DNA from: Protopterus annectens
Taxonomy: Eukaryota; Chordata; Ceratodontiformes; Protopteridae
Assembly (NCBI RefSeq): GCF_019279795.1
Contig: NC_056733.1
Location: 1,421,207,552 to 1,421,271,551, forward strand
Direction: 5' to 3'
DNA: 64,000 bases
Position 1 is the stretch's first letter, and the number at the start of each line of letters is the position of its first letter. Shown here piece by piece: positions 1 to 11,619 of this stretch. The position numbers and the translations under genes were made by a program. The notes under the pieces were generated by a model. It saw nothing but the letters and a program-made list of their open reading frames with translations, had not been told where the DNA came from and made no database searches.

Positions 1-518
1 TTTATATTTCATTCACATTAGAAGGCATTGGAAAGGATGCATGTCTACAGATTCCAGCTCTTGCTGGTTTGCAGCATAATTATAAGCAAATAAAAGAAAA
101 ATGTTATTCTTGAAATTTTACATGCAGATCATGCAGAGTGGCATAGGGAATCTTTAATCTTGGACAAGTGGATTGTTCTGTGGCATAAAAATCTTGACTG
201 CTGTGGTGTAATTGTCTACAGGTTCATAAAAAAATCTCTTCACCATTACCCCCTTGTAGACCACCATAACTGAAAGCATTGACTAATGGGTCATTTCTGT
301 TATGGCCCTAACCCCACCCACTAGCATCTGATTTGCACGTCCACATCGCCATCACGGGGACCTTATAGGCCCTCCTAGGATGCATACATGTTTCCACACA
401 CATGTAAGCCTCCACTTACATGGGAATAACTGTGACCGCTGGGAACCACCTCTCCCTCCCCTAGGACAGGAGAGCTGAAAGCTACTCATTTCCCATCCTT
501 CTAATACTCAAACTTAGG
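1..518. other. Flanking DNA without recognised features
   Basis: I see no open frame of note, no RNA gene and no clear repeat in this stretch. It is mixed-composition sequence outside the left end of the first DIRS element and is probably the target DNA of that insertion. Confidence 0.5.
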
Positions 519-679
519 ATCTGAAGTAGTTAGCTTAATTTGGTCTGCAACCTGTGGGTATCTGATCCGTCTTCGGATCCGAGTCGGCAGCTTTACCTAG
601 CTAAAAGATCCGAGCTCCTAGCTCCTCCCCTACCCATAATCCCCTGCTACACATCCCCCATCCTCAGATCTAGTTTGCC
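519..679 (+). repeat. Left inverted terminal repeat of DIRS-E1
   Basis: This stretch reads as the reverse complement of 6329-6516, with scattered differences. It contains GATCCG-type palindromes (TCGGATCC near 570-585) that recur inside the gag-like region. The outer tip (ATCTGAAGTAG...) is the sequence mirrored in the first half of the internal complementary region at 6117-6150. Confidence 0.85.
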
Positions 680-883
680 GCAGCTTCTAGAGACAAGCTC
701 TTAGGCGTGGGTGAGAGTTTTCCCATTTTAAAAAAACCTTTAAAAATCATTTTTTCTAAAATTTCTTTGTGTGTGTATTGTTTAGCCCCCTTTATCGACT
801 AATATATTTAGCGTATTTTTGTTGTAATTTTACCTCAAATTTTACTTCAATTCCCTCCCCCTAGTGCGTGAGTGTGTGGTGTG

Positions 884-3145
884 ATGGCTGAAGGGCCTAA
901 AGCCATTTTTTCTAAATGCACTGAGTGTGGTCATAAGCTGTCCCCAGCCGATGGCCACACTCAGTGCGTTATATGCACAGGGGTGGCCCATTTATTCACC
1001 AGCTGCCAGGTTGTGCGACTTTCAACCCCCGCGCTATCAGGGATAGGAGGAACAAGCTAATCCTGGCGAGATTGTTGCCCCCAGATTCTTCTTCCTCCTC
1101 TCCCTCTAAGGCACCGGTCGCGGCTGCGGCTCCCGTGCCTTCCAATCCCCCTCCCTTGTTGGGGACTCAAACTCCCTCTGCTTCTCAGGGTGAGGGAGAC
1201 TCTTCTTCCTCTTCTAAAGAAAAAAGGAGAGATCAGGACCAGCACAGGCATAAAAGGCGGGCTGAGTCTCATCCCTCAGCCCCGCCAGTGAAGAATGCTA
1301 GTCCCACTAAGAGGGCCTCTGGTTCTCCTCATTCTCTGCTTCGTTCTCCTCGCTTTTCCCCGGAGCCGGAGGAGGAGTACTGGTCTCCCTCGAGCCGGCC
1401 CTCCAGGCCCACCTCGACGAACTCCTCCAGATCCACCAGAAGCTTGACCGGCGCTGATTTGGACTGGATGATGCGTCGTTTCCTGCAGGCTCAAATGCAG
1501 ATGGGGGTGCTCCAGCCCCCCCCCCCTTCGGGGGGAGCTCGGCCCCTTTCTTTACCCCGATCGCTCCTTCTCAGACCCGGTTTCGGAGTCTTCGGACCCA
1601 TGCCGTTTCGGACCCGGGGAACCGTCGGCACCGACAGTCTTGATTACTTCAACACCGACTATGCCCTCGAGCGTGTCGGATCCTAGCTCTCGGGGCCGAG
1701 AGCAGAGTGTCGGATCCATGGGGGAACTGTGTCTTCGGCGCCGTTTAGGTCGGAGCACACTTCCCTCTCGGGTCCGACCGCTTTGGCTCCGACGCCGATC
1801 CCTGCATTGGAGCCGAGGGGGCTGCTCTCTGAGCCTGGGGATAGCGGGTCGCTTTCTGCGTTTGATGTAGTGGAGAGGGTGCTGTCGAGGACTTCCAGAT
1901 TCCCGGTCCGGGCTGCGGATCCATCCATCCCCCCTGCGCATTTGGGCCTGTCCTCAGTCATCCGGCCACAGGGACAGCCTGCATCGGCGCTCCAGTTGGT
2001 TCCCTTAGAGGAAAAAGACCCCATGGGTGAGGCCTCCTCAGATAGCCCCACCGAGGAGGTTCCTCACAAACGGAAGTGCAAAAGGAGGCACCTGGACTCC
2101 CCTGAGTCCCTCACAGAGGACACAGACTTGGAGGAAGGGGAAGGTTCCCCAAGATCACCCCCTTAGGATGTCTCCTTTGGAGACATCATGGAGATGTTGC
2201 GATTCAGAGGAGGGTGATCTGCCCAAAAACCTTCCTCTGACTAGTCTGTGTACCTGGAGGCGTTTGCTGCAGGCCCGTCTACTTCTTGGGTGTGTCCCCC
2301 GGATGACCCCCCTGGTAGACTTAATTACCACCAGGGCTTGGAAGGAGCCTGACACCGTGGAGCCAATTCCCAGAAGACCAGACAAGATACTTAGTCCCCC
2401 TTCTGATAGGCTGGCATGGACTAAAGGTTCTCCAGTGGATGCCATGGTGGTGGCGGCTGCCACCAAGTAGGAGCTAATGCAGGAGAGTTCCTTGGTCCAC
2501 CCTCCAGATAAGGAATCTCGGACGTTGGACCACATTGGAAAGCAGATGTTTGCTTCAGCTACCTTCTCTGTAAGGGCGCTGAACTATATGGCACACGTCA
2601 TCAGACTCCGAGACTTGATTAAGGAATACGCTGGAGCCCCCCCGGAGTCCATGACGGCCGAGGACAAACTTATCGGCTCGCATGGCCACTCTGAAATCTA
2701 TTACTAACACATCTATGCGGCTACTCTCCCATGCCACGGAAGGAGCGGCTAGAGCCAGCGAAGCACGCATCGCTCTGCTGCGCCATGCCTGGCTCTGCCT
2801 TTGCAATTTTGCGGAACCCTTCAAGGCGTCCTTCGCGAATGCGCCCTTTGACGGTTCTACGCTTTTTGGCAAGACCGTCCGCGACACGCTGGTCCAAAGC
2901 GAGAAAGACGGGAAGACGCTGTCTGCCGTCGGGATCTGCTTCTCTAATCCCCAACAGTCCTTCTCGAGGAACCAGAGGGGACAAAAGAAGATGTGGTTCC
3001 GGAAATCACAGCAGTCCTGTCCCGCTTCGGACCCCTCGTCCTTCAGAGGCAGAGGACTAGGTGGATGCTGGCCCAGAGGCAGAGGTGGGCCGAGGAATCT
3101 CTGGTCTAGAGAACCTTTCTCGGAGAGGCCCGCGCAACAGCCCTG
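884..3145 (+). pseudogene. DIRS-E1 gag-like region (fossil)
   Basis: The region begins at an ATG at 884 with a Cys/His cluster (CTECGHKLS, then CVIC) that resembles the zinc-binding start of DIRS first ORFs. A long Ser/Pro/Arg-rich stretch follows, then a more conserved C-terminal part with RALNYMAHV-like and LRHAWLCLCNFAEPFK-like segments and Arg/Gly-rich tails. The same order is seen in E2. In this family the product is a structural, nucleic-acid-binding protein. It is broken here by several disruptions. Confidence 0.75.
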
Positions 3146-3249
3146 AGGGCTTACCCGACTGTCCCTCTCTGGTGGCAGTCAGGGGGCGTCTGTCGGAGCA
3201 CCTCCAAACTTGGGAGTCCATTACTACGGATCGGTGGGTGCTCTGAATT

Positions 3250-4610
3250 ATATCCAGAGGTTATTCCATTCCCTTTCTGAGTCTTCCCCCTCCTATGAAA
3301 CGCCTCCCCGATGTCCCACCTGATCAAAGGGAGGCGGCAGCTTCAGAAATTTCGAAGCTATTAGAAAAAAGAGCCATCCAGCACGTCCCCCCAGGCCAGT
3401 CCGGATTGGGAAATTACTCCAGGTTCTTTTTAGTGCCAAAAAAGACGGGGGACCTGAGGCCTATCCTAGACCTCTCATCTCTAAACCTGTTCATTCCCAA
3501 AGAGAAATTCCGGATGGTCACTCTGCAATCTATTCTCCCCTTCCTACGGGAGAACGACTGGATGTGCTCCATAGACCTCAAGGATGCGTACTACCACATT
3601 CTAATGGACAGACGATCCAGGAGGTTCCTCCGCTTTTGGCTGGGAGCCAGTCACTATCAGTTCAGGGCTCTTCCGTTCGGCCTCACCTCAGCCCCCAGGG
3701 TGTTCACTAAGGTCATGGCAGTGGTCGCAGCCCACCTGAGACTTCAGGGCATTTGGGTTTTTCCATACCTGGACGACTGGCTCCTCACCGCCTCCACCAG
3801 GCATCAGCTCTGCTCTGCCAGGGACTATACCCTAGCGCTTACTCAGCGTCTGAGTATTACTGTAAATCTTCAGAAATCGGTCCTTCATCCTGTCCAGGTT
3901 CTGGAATTTATAGGGGCCAAGATAGATACACACCACTCCAAGGCCTTTCAAACAACAGACAGGTTGCGCAGCTTGTCTCCATGTTTTGGCAATTCTCCAG
4001 TCCCCAGCCCCACCTGCGGAATTGGTCCTGAGAGCTTTGGGCTCCATGGTGGCAGCCATCGGTCTGTCCTTTGCGCGACTGCGCATGAGAATTCTTCAGT
4101 GGACTCTTCAGGTCCAATGGTCACTTTTACTGCACCCCTTGAACACCCCGATTCCCTTGAGCAGGGTTTGCAAGGACTCCCTTCTCTGGTGGCTTCACTC
4201 CCAGGAGCTGCGAGAGAGGAGACAGTTTGTCATGCCTCAGCCCCAAGCCACGTTGACCACGGATGTTTCTCGCCTCGGGTGGGGGGGTATGCTATGGGCA
4301 GAACTGTCTAAGGCACGTGGACTCCCTCAGAGACCGTTCTGCATATCAATGTTCTGGAGATGAGGGCGGTGCTTCTGGCGTTGCAAGCCCTACAAGACCT
4401 TCTTCCTCCAGGAACTATTGCGATTCAGACAGACAAACATGGCTGTAGTCTGGTACATCAACAAACAGAGAGGAACCAGATCTTATCCCCTTTGCCGAGA
4501 GGCTATGAGAGTTTGGGAATGGGTGATCTCCACCAAGCGCTTTCTGGTAGCAACGCACATTCCGGGCCGGACCAACATCCTAGTGGACAAGCTGTTGCTT
4601 GATCCTTACA
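3250..4610 (+). pseudogene. DIRS-E1 reverse transcriptase/RNase H region (fossil)
   Basis: The reverse transcriptase core is clear: PKKTGDLRPILDLSSLN, then CSIDLKDAYYHI, then FRALPFGLTSAPRVFTK, and the catalytic box YLDDWLL near 3770. An RNase H-like segment follows, with TTDVSRLGWGG near 4257 and later HIPGRTN near 4555. This order is typical of DIRS polyproteins. The region overlaps the start of the recombinase region. It is broken in a small number of places. Confidence 0.85.
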
Positions 4611-4989
4611 CTGTACGAGTGGTCTCTAAACCTGTTAGTAGCAAAACAAATCTTCCTTAAATGGGGTCTACCTTGCTGCGATCTTTTTGCTTCTCCGTCA
4701 AACACAAAGTGCAGCGAATTTTTCGCTCTAATTCCCCCAATAGGGGAGAGCCCCAGAGACGCTCTGGTTCATGCTTGGCCCCCCGGTCTCCTTTATGCTT
4801 ATCCCTCGCTTCCGCTCATGATGAAGTTCCTGCAGAAAGCCCATCGGTTGGGGAGCAAAGATAATCCTCATAGCCCCATTCTGGCCTCTCCAAATCTAGT
4901 TCCCTTACCTGCGGTCTCACAGTGTAGTTCTTCCTTGGATCTTAGATCCCATTCTGGATCTAATTTCTCATCCTGCGGGATTACAACTC

Positions 4990-6072
4990 CCAAACCTGGG
5001 TGGCCTCAAGCTCACGGCTTGGTTGATCCAGTTCTGCTGATAGCAAGGATTCCCGGTATCTCATCACCAGTGAAAGTTATTCTGGTAGCAGCACACAAAC
5101 CATCTACCAGAAAAATCTACAGTAGTAAATGGAAACGTTTTTCCATCTGGGCCAAAGACAGGGGCTTAGACCCCTTTACTGTCCCTATTCCGACGATTCT
5201 TGATTTTCTGTCCCATATCTTTCATCAGGGAGCCAGTGCATCTATGGTTAAAGTACAGTTGGCAGCCATCTCTCATGTTCATGTTGGGGATGATGTAGGA
5301 TCACTGGCTTCCACCAGGATTTGCAAAACCTTTTTAAAAGGCACCTTTCTGTTAAAACCGCCAGTTAAGTCTGCGGTCCCACCATGGGACTTAACATTGG
5401 TCCTACAGGCTTTGACGGGCCCTCCTTTCGAAACGGCTGCTTCTGCTCAGTTGAAATTTTTATCTTGGGAAACAGCCTTCCTGATTGCAATAACTTCAGC
5501 CAGGAGAGTGTCTGAGCTTCAAGCCCTCTGTATGAAACCCCCTTACCTAATATTTCATAAGGACAGAGTTTCTCTCAGGACTAATCCTTCCTTCCTCCCT
5601 AAAGTAGCCTCTGAGTCGAATATTAATCAGTCTATTAATTTGCCAGTGTTTTTCCCCAATTTCCAGAACGAAGGGGAATACACATTACACAAATTGGATG
5701 TACATAGACAACTGCGTTTTTATTTGCACAGGACAGCAACCAACCGCAAATCTCATCAATTGTTTGTATCCTTTGCCAAGTCTTCTGTAGGTAAACCTAT
5801 TACCAAAGTTACATTAGCCAACTGGATTTCACAATGCATCATTCAGGCCTATTTAGCTTCAAACAAACTGGTACCTTTGGGAATCCATGCTCATTCAACC
5901 CGTTCCATAGCTAACCTCTGCAGTATTCTGGTCTAGAGTCCCTATAGACGACATATGTTCAGCAACTACTTGGTCCTCCTCTCATACATTAATTTCCCAT
6001 TATAAATTGGATATGATATCCAGGAGTAGGGTTTCCTTTGGCTCCGCTGTGCTCCGGAATATTCTTCCTTGA
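4990..6072 (+). pseudogene. DIRS-E1 tyrosine recombinase region (fossil)
   Basis: A long conserved stretch has the hallmarks of DIRS tyrosine recombinases: STRKIYSSKWKRF at the N-terminal side, TSARRVSELQAL carrying the first catalytic Arg, and the HSTRS box carrying the His-x-x-Arg pair. In this family the enzyme inserts circular DNA into the host without duplicating the target. The region is mostly open but the copy as a whole is broken. Confidence 0.85.
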
Positions 6073-6116
6073 GGGCCGCCCAAGATTTCTAGGTAGCTGG
6101 GGACTCTGTCCCACAG

Positions 6117-6215
6117 GTAGCAGACCAAATGAAGTTAACTACTTCAGATGAAGAAGTTATGTACTCACCATAACATTCCATCTGAGTAGGTAACTTCATT
6201 TGTCTGCAACCGACC
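6117..6215. repeat. Internal complementary region (ICR) of DIRS-E1
   Basis: The first half (GCAGACCAAATG...CTTCAGAT) is the reverse complement of the element's left tip. The second half (AAGTTATGTACTCACC...TCTGCAAC) is the reverse complement of its right tip at about 6458-6516. Juxtaposed complements of both ends are the diagnostic DIRS arrangement, thought to template joining of the ends into a circle. Confidence 0.85.
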
Positions 6216-6328
6216 GCCACTCCATTCCCCCTAACCAGTTTTGTGCTTCTTAACCATGGGATAGGATTGCTCATTCTGTTAGGCAGTAGGTTACTGGCCT
6301 CTTTCGAGGGTCTTTTGGAGTCTTTATA

Positions 6329-6516
6329 GGCAAACTCGATCTGAGGATGGGGGATGTGTAGCAGGTGATTATGGGTAGGGGAGGAGCTAGGAGCTCGGAT
6401 CTTTTAGCTAGGTAAAGCTGCCGGCTCGGATCCGAGGACGGATCCAATACCCACAGATTGCAGACAAATGAAGTTACCTACTCAGATGGAACGTTATGGT
6501 GAGTACATAACTTCTT
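6329..6516 (-). repeat. Right inverted terminal repeat of DIRS-E1
   Basis: The stretch is complementary to 519-679 and extends about 40 bases further at the tip (ATGGAACGTTATGGTGAG...), as is common in DIRS elements whose right ITR is longer than the left. The element boundary near 6516 is set by where similarity to the ICR stops. Confidence 0.85.
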
Positions 6517-6543
6517 TTTGTCTAGGTCACAGTCTGGTCTTTA

Positions 6544-6776
6544 AAGCTTGAGCTAATGGTACTTGTAAGACTTATGCTGGCCCAGTAAAAGTTAATCATG
6601 CATCACCTCTGTGTTCCATTGTTTTCTCATCCTTATCTGTTGGGTGGGGGTCGCATACCTGATGGATGAGAAAACAATGAATACACCTAATGGATGAGAA
6701 AACATTGGAACACAGAGGTGATGTATGATAAACTTTTACTGGACCAGCATAAGTTGTACAGTAGTTCAAGCTAGCA
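6544..6776. repeat. Foldback (palindromic) repeat, probable MITE
   Basis: The left arm (about 6544-6634) and right arm (about 6684-6776) are imperfect reverse complements over nearly 90 bases, sharing CTTATGCTGGYCCAGTAAAAG and CATCACCTCTGTGTTCCA. The central loop repeats GGATGAGAAAACA twice. Long arms with a short loop suggest a non-autonomous DNA transposon of foldback type. I do not recognise the family. The remainder up to about 7060 shows nothing clear. Confidence 0.75.
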
Positions 6777-7059
6777 TGAGTTCTTCTTCAGGTACTAATA
6801 AGCTACAGATTTTAGATATAGTGATCACTATAATCGGTTGCTTTTATGTAGGAGAGAAGAATAACAGTATTAGTTTAAGCCATGTAGTGTGATCTTTAAA
6901 GGAAATATAAATCACTAACAGGTATGTGCTAGAATTAAACCAAAAAAAAAACAGTCTTAAGACTACCTAAGCATGAAACCTACATGATGTCTATGTGTCA
7001 ATTAAAAGACAGCAATAATAATAATAGCCAGGACAAAGAGTTACAAGACTGCTGAAGTG

Positions 7060-8741
7060 CTTTTTAGTGCTGGCGCTTGTTTTTATTCCACGGTTAGAAA
7101 CATCATAGACAACATGCTTGGAGCAGTGCACCTTTCATCCTTTATCCCATGCCAGGTGAGGCACTGTTTGAGACCACATTCAGTATCAAGAATCCTTGCT
7201 GAGGCAGATGTTGACAGGAAGATGCAGAGATTTCTCTATGCACAAATTCAACTAGGGGTTCTCAGTGCCATCCCATCTGGGTGCACTGGATATAGCCCCA
7301 ACTACCCCCAATTGTATCTCCTGTTCCAGTCTGACCATTTGATCTGAGACCTGCAGGTCCAGGCCCTCCCAGAGCACCCACGTCAGAACTGACTGCCTTT
7401 TTGACTTCAACTCCGATAGTGTCCCTTACTTTCTCAACTCCAATTCTGCCAGTTGACTCCGAAAATTTTGGATCTATCTCTTCACCTCGGAGTCTTGGCA
7501 CTACATAGCTCAACTCCATTGCCATGTTTGGAGCAGAGGCAGGTTGGAGTGAAGGAGATTCTTCTCACATCCCATTCGAATCGGAAGGTTATCTCTTCGG
7601 CTCTGATTGCTGTCTGTACTTTTGAGGTATTTGAAGGCGTTCTTGCCAGGCCAAGAGAAGAGGTGTTTCTGCATGCTCTGCTCCATCCCAACCCCTTTTG
7701 GACATTACCTTTGACAGTGCATATCTGGGTCAGTAGGGACGGTTGGCTTCATTCAGCCTCTGGGCTGCTCACCAGTCTGATTCTGACCCTTCTCCAGGAC
7801 TTCCAAGAAAGTGGACGTGTAAGAGGAAACATTTGGATTCCTCCCCAGAGTCCATCACAGAAGACACAGAATTGGATGATGGTGAATGGTTCCCACGATC
7901 CTCCTCTGGAAGCTGCCACATTTAGTGACATTTTAGAATTGAAACAATGAGGGGGTTGGTCCATCTATACACCCTCCCCTGAGAATGTGTTCCTCCAGGC
8001 TTTGTGAGCTGGCTCTTTTACATCCTGGGTGGTACCACCTGCTGATGCACTCATAGACCTGGTAGCTCAGTGGGTTTGGAAACATCCTGATGTGGTAAAG
8101 CCAGTCCCAAAGAAACTGAACAAAATATTAATCACACCGGAAGACCGAGCATACAGGAGCAAGGCTGTCCGAGTAGATGCCATGGTTGTAGCAGCATCCT
8201 CCTAAGTCTAGGGCATTGGACAGGTTTGGAAACAGACATATGCATCAACAACTTTTGCACTTAGAGAGCTGAACTACCAGATAACTTCATTTCTGGAGGA
8301 ACCTTGATGAAGGAATTCATGTCCCTCAGGTGGCATACCAATAATCCAAAGAACAGTGGAGTCCCAGTTGTCTACTTTACAGTTGATGTCCAATGTATCA
8401 ATGCATCTGCTGTCTAATGCAGCTGACGGCAAGGCTAGAGCAGCAAGGACCAGCATAGTCATGTGCAGGAATACCTAGATGCAAGTTTGACACCCTTCAG
8501 ACCAAAAGTTAAGAGGACCCTTACCAGGATCAAACAAGATAGTAAGACCATTGCATTGGAATTCACTTCTCCATCCCCTAGAGGACCTTTTCCAGGAACC
8601 AGAGAGGTGGAAATAAGATGTGGTTTAGAAAATCTCAAGGGTTTAGATAAGCTGCACCTGTGGACAAACTCTCCTGAGGCAGATAGGGGGCAGTTCTAAT
8701 CAATGTCGCCCTAGAAGCAGAAGTGAACTGCAGAATCAGGG
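7060..8741 (+). mobile_element. Old DIRS element E0, first piece (gag-like part, fossil)
   Basis: This stretch aligns by eye with the gag-like region of E1 and E2. For example, codons around 7207-7260 match the FLQAQMQMGVL block, and 7810-7900 match the KRKHLDSPES block followed by the acidic ED/DE run. It is heavily decayed, with many breaks, and lacks a recognisable left terminal repeat. Its sequence continues at 14881, so E2 was inserted into it. It is the oldest DIRS copy in the window. Confidence 0.75.
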
Positions 8742-8905
8742 AATGTTAAGTTGTCAATCTCGCCTTCATTCTTGCTGGATGGGTTCGGAGCCGATCCTCG
8801 GCTCCGACTCGGCACTTGCTTTAGCTCGAGAACTCCTTTTACCAGCTCGAGGCAACCCTATATCCCATGATGCAAGGCGGAACTACCTCAGATCTCGTTT
8901 GCCGC
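8742..8905 (+). repeat. Left inverted terminal repeat of DIRS-E2
   Basis: This is the reverse complement of 14688-14860, with very few differences. It holds two copies of the octamer GGAGCCGA/TCGGCTCC near 8784-8810; the same octamer recurs many times inside this element's gag-like region. Confidence 0.9.
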
Positions 8906-9178
8906 TTAGCGAAAGAGGTCTCCTTTGCCAGCTCAGGTAAGTTTTTTTCTTGTTAAAGAAGAAAAAGTTCAGTTAGGGGTTTATTTTTTTCCCTTTAGTA
9001 TTAGATTAGTCTGTACTTAGTTACAGCCCACCCTATTCCCTTCCTTTTAAACTTTTATAATAGTTTTCAGTTTAAAGTTTTAGTCAGGCCTAGTTCCCCA
9101 AGTTATTCCCTTCCTGTGTGTCTGTGTAGGGATTAAGTTGTGTGTTTGTGGGGACTGTTTGTGTCTATCCTTTTTAGG

Positions 9179-11501
9179 ATGTCTAGAGAAGGCAAGGTCT
9201 CAGGCTTCAAGAAGTGTGACCAGTGCTGTCAGAAAATGTCCCTGACAGACGGTCACACTTCTTGTGTGTATTGCCTGGGGCCTTTGCACCTGCAGGACTC
9301 CTGTGCGTTGTGTCATGCTTTTAGCCAGAGAGTCCTGCAGGAAAGGAGGAACAAATTAATCCTCCGAGGTTTACTTAAACCTGAAGGTTCTCCTCCTAAG
9401 TCAGGGGCAGGAAAACCTCTTAAGCCACCGAAGGCTACAGTGTCCAAGCCTTCTCCGGTGGCTCCGGCTCCGTCGGAGCCGATATCGGCTCCGGCTGGAG
9501 TCGATACTTCTTCTGTTAGAGTAGTGGGTTCGGTGCCGACCTGCTCCGATACCCTGACTACTGTGGCCTTGTCGGCTCCGGCTGGAGCCGACACTTTATC
9601 CAGCATCGGAGCCGAGATATCCTCGGCTCCGTCTGGGGTTCAAGGGACTTCGGCTCCGATGGCTTCGACCCGTAAGAGATCCCGGTCCCCTTCGATACTA
9701 AGTATTCACTCGGCTCCGGGGTCTCCTCTTTTGTCGGAGCGGAGCCATCGGAGCCGATCTTCGAGATCTTCCAGGCTGTCTGACCACGATTTGGAGAGGG
9801 TGGTAAGCAGGCTGTTGAAGTCTCAGGCACTGGCCCAAATGCTCCATAGCCCGTCTCAACAGACTTCGGCTATAGCCCCAATTCTTGAGATTCCTCCTCC
9901 GACTCCACACCAGAGTTCGGAGCCGGAGCTTCTTGGGACAGCGACTGTTTCGATGCCGGAGCCGATACATCCTTCGGCTCTGTCGTCTTCGGCTCCGATC
10001 TCCTCCTTGAGACCTTCCTTGGGAGAGATCCGGTCGTCGGGTTTCCACTGTCGGCTCCGAGGGGGCTAGTGGCATCGGACCCTTGTCCGACCCCGCTCTC
10101 CCTCTCGGGGCTTCGGCTTTGGTAAGCTCGGCGCCGACATCGGCCTCGGAGCCTTCTCTCTCCTTGGAGCCGACCATTCCTGTTTCTTCGAAGCGGTGTG
10201 TTCAGGTCTCCCGGGGAGAGGAGCCTTTGAGGTGATGAGGAGTGTCCTGGCCTCTGAGCCTGGTCAACGGTCTATCCCTCTAGCTCCTCCCTCATCAGTG
10301 CCTGCGGATGCCTCTTGCCAGCCTCTTGCTCTCAGGCCCAGGGATCCATCGCCCCAGGTTTCCCCACTGGGAATTTCCTCCTCTTCCGAGGTTTCTCCTG
10401 ACCCTGCAGGGGAACCCCCTCGGAAGAGGACGTGTAAGAGGAAACACACAGACTCCCCTGAGTCTACTACATCTGATACCGACTTAGATGAGTCGGAGGG
10501 TTCCCCACGGTCCCCCTCTGAGGATGTCTCATTTTCAGACATCCTTGAGCTCCTCAAACAGAGGGGAATTGGCCTCCATTGATCCCTCCGAGGATGAGTC
10601 GGTATACCTGGAGGCTTTGGATCCCGACCCTCCACCTCCTGGGTGTCTCGCCTTTCGACCCACTCATGCAGGTAGTGGCTCGGAAGGCGTGGGCGGCTCC
10701 AGATTCTGTGGAACCTGTCCCCAGGAGACCATCCAAGTTCATCACGGCCCCTTCGGATAAACAGTTCCTGTCCAAAGGTGTCTCTGTGGATGCTATGGTG
10801 GTAGCGGCCACTAAGAAGGAACTGGTGGATCCTTCAGTACCTGTCCATCCTCCTAATAAGGATTCTAGGACCATGGATAGGTATGGAAAGCGGATGTTTT
10901 CTTCAGCGACCTTTGCTATCGTTCGCTGAATTACCTTTGTCACTTCACCAGGCTTCAACGAGATATTCTCAAGGAACTGGGAGAAGTAGTCCAGGATCCT
11001 TCTGCTGCTGGGGCTCAGGAAAAGATTGCCTCACAGCTTGCTATCCTGAATTCCATATCTAACTCCTCCATGCGGCTCATATCTTATGCGGCCGATGGAG
11101 CGAGCAGGGCAGGCACAGGTGTTGCTCTTAGACGCCAAGCCTGGATGCGGCTGTGTAATTTTGCGGACCCCTTTAAGGCGTCCTTCAACAACACCCCCTT
11201 TGACGGTTCGGCTTTGTTCGGACCTCAGGTGAAGGATACTTTGACCAGATGTGAGCAGGACGGTAAAACTCTTTCTGCCGTTGGAGTCCAGTTTTCCACT
11301 CCTTCTAGACCATATCCCAAGGGTCAGAAGGGGGGGAAGATGGGGTTCCGTAAAGCCCAAGGAGCTACACCGGACACACGTGGTCAGTTTACCCCCAGAG
11401 GCAGAGGGGGTAACAATAATAGACGCCCTAGAGGCAGGGGGGATCCTCAGAACCAGGGCAACAGGGAGTCTCTTCCTGAGAAGCCTTTTCAGCATCCCTG
11501 A
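9179..11501 (+). pseudogene. DIRS-E2 gag-like region (fossil)
   Basis: The region starts at MSREGKVSGFKKCDQCC with a Cys/His cluster (CDQCC...HTSCVYC...CALC). A Ser/Ala/Pro-rich stretch with repeated SAPAGxD and SEP blocks follows, then the KRKHTDSPES acidic block. The C-terminal part has RQAWMRLCNFADPFK and an Arg/Gly-rich tail (RGRGGNNNRRPRGRG), which suggests nucleic-acid binding. It corresponds to the structural first protein of DIRS elements. A few breaks are present. Confidence 0.8.
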
Positions 11502-11619
11502 GGTGTTGCCCGACTGTCCACCCTTGGAGGCAGTCGGGGGAAGAATTTCGCTGTACCCAGTAGCCTGGCAATCCCTATCACAAGAGAAGTGGGTACAGTC
11601 GATCATATCCGAGGGTTAC

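Larger units (their letters stand above)
519..6516 (+). mobile_element. DIRS retrotransposon E1 (fossil)
   Basis: This is a complete-length but broken DIRS-type element, a retrotransposon that integrates with a tyrosine recombinase instead of an integrase. In order it holds a left inverted terminal repeat, a gag-like region, a reverse transcriptase/RNase H region, a tyrosine recombinase region, an internal complementary region and a right inverted terminal repeat. The two ends are inverted copies of each other (519-679 against 6329-6516). I see no target duplication, as expected for this group. Both protein regions and ITRs are related to those of E2 (8742-14880), so the two are sister subfamilies. 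The reading frames carry roughly half a dozen or more breaks, so the copy is not functional. It looks moderately young because its ITRs still match closely. Confidence 0.9.

Noticed and set aside
1057-2535. Long minus-strand open frames opposite the DIRS-E1 gag region
   Set aside because: They are GC-rich shadow frames with Arg/Ser/Gly composition and no motif, and the + strand aligns with E2.
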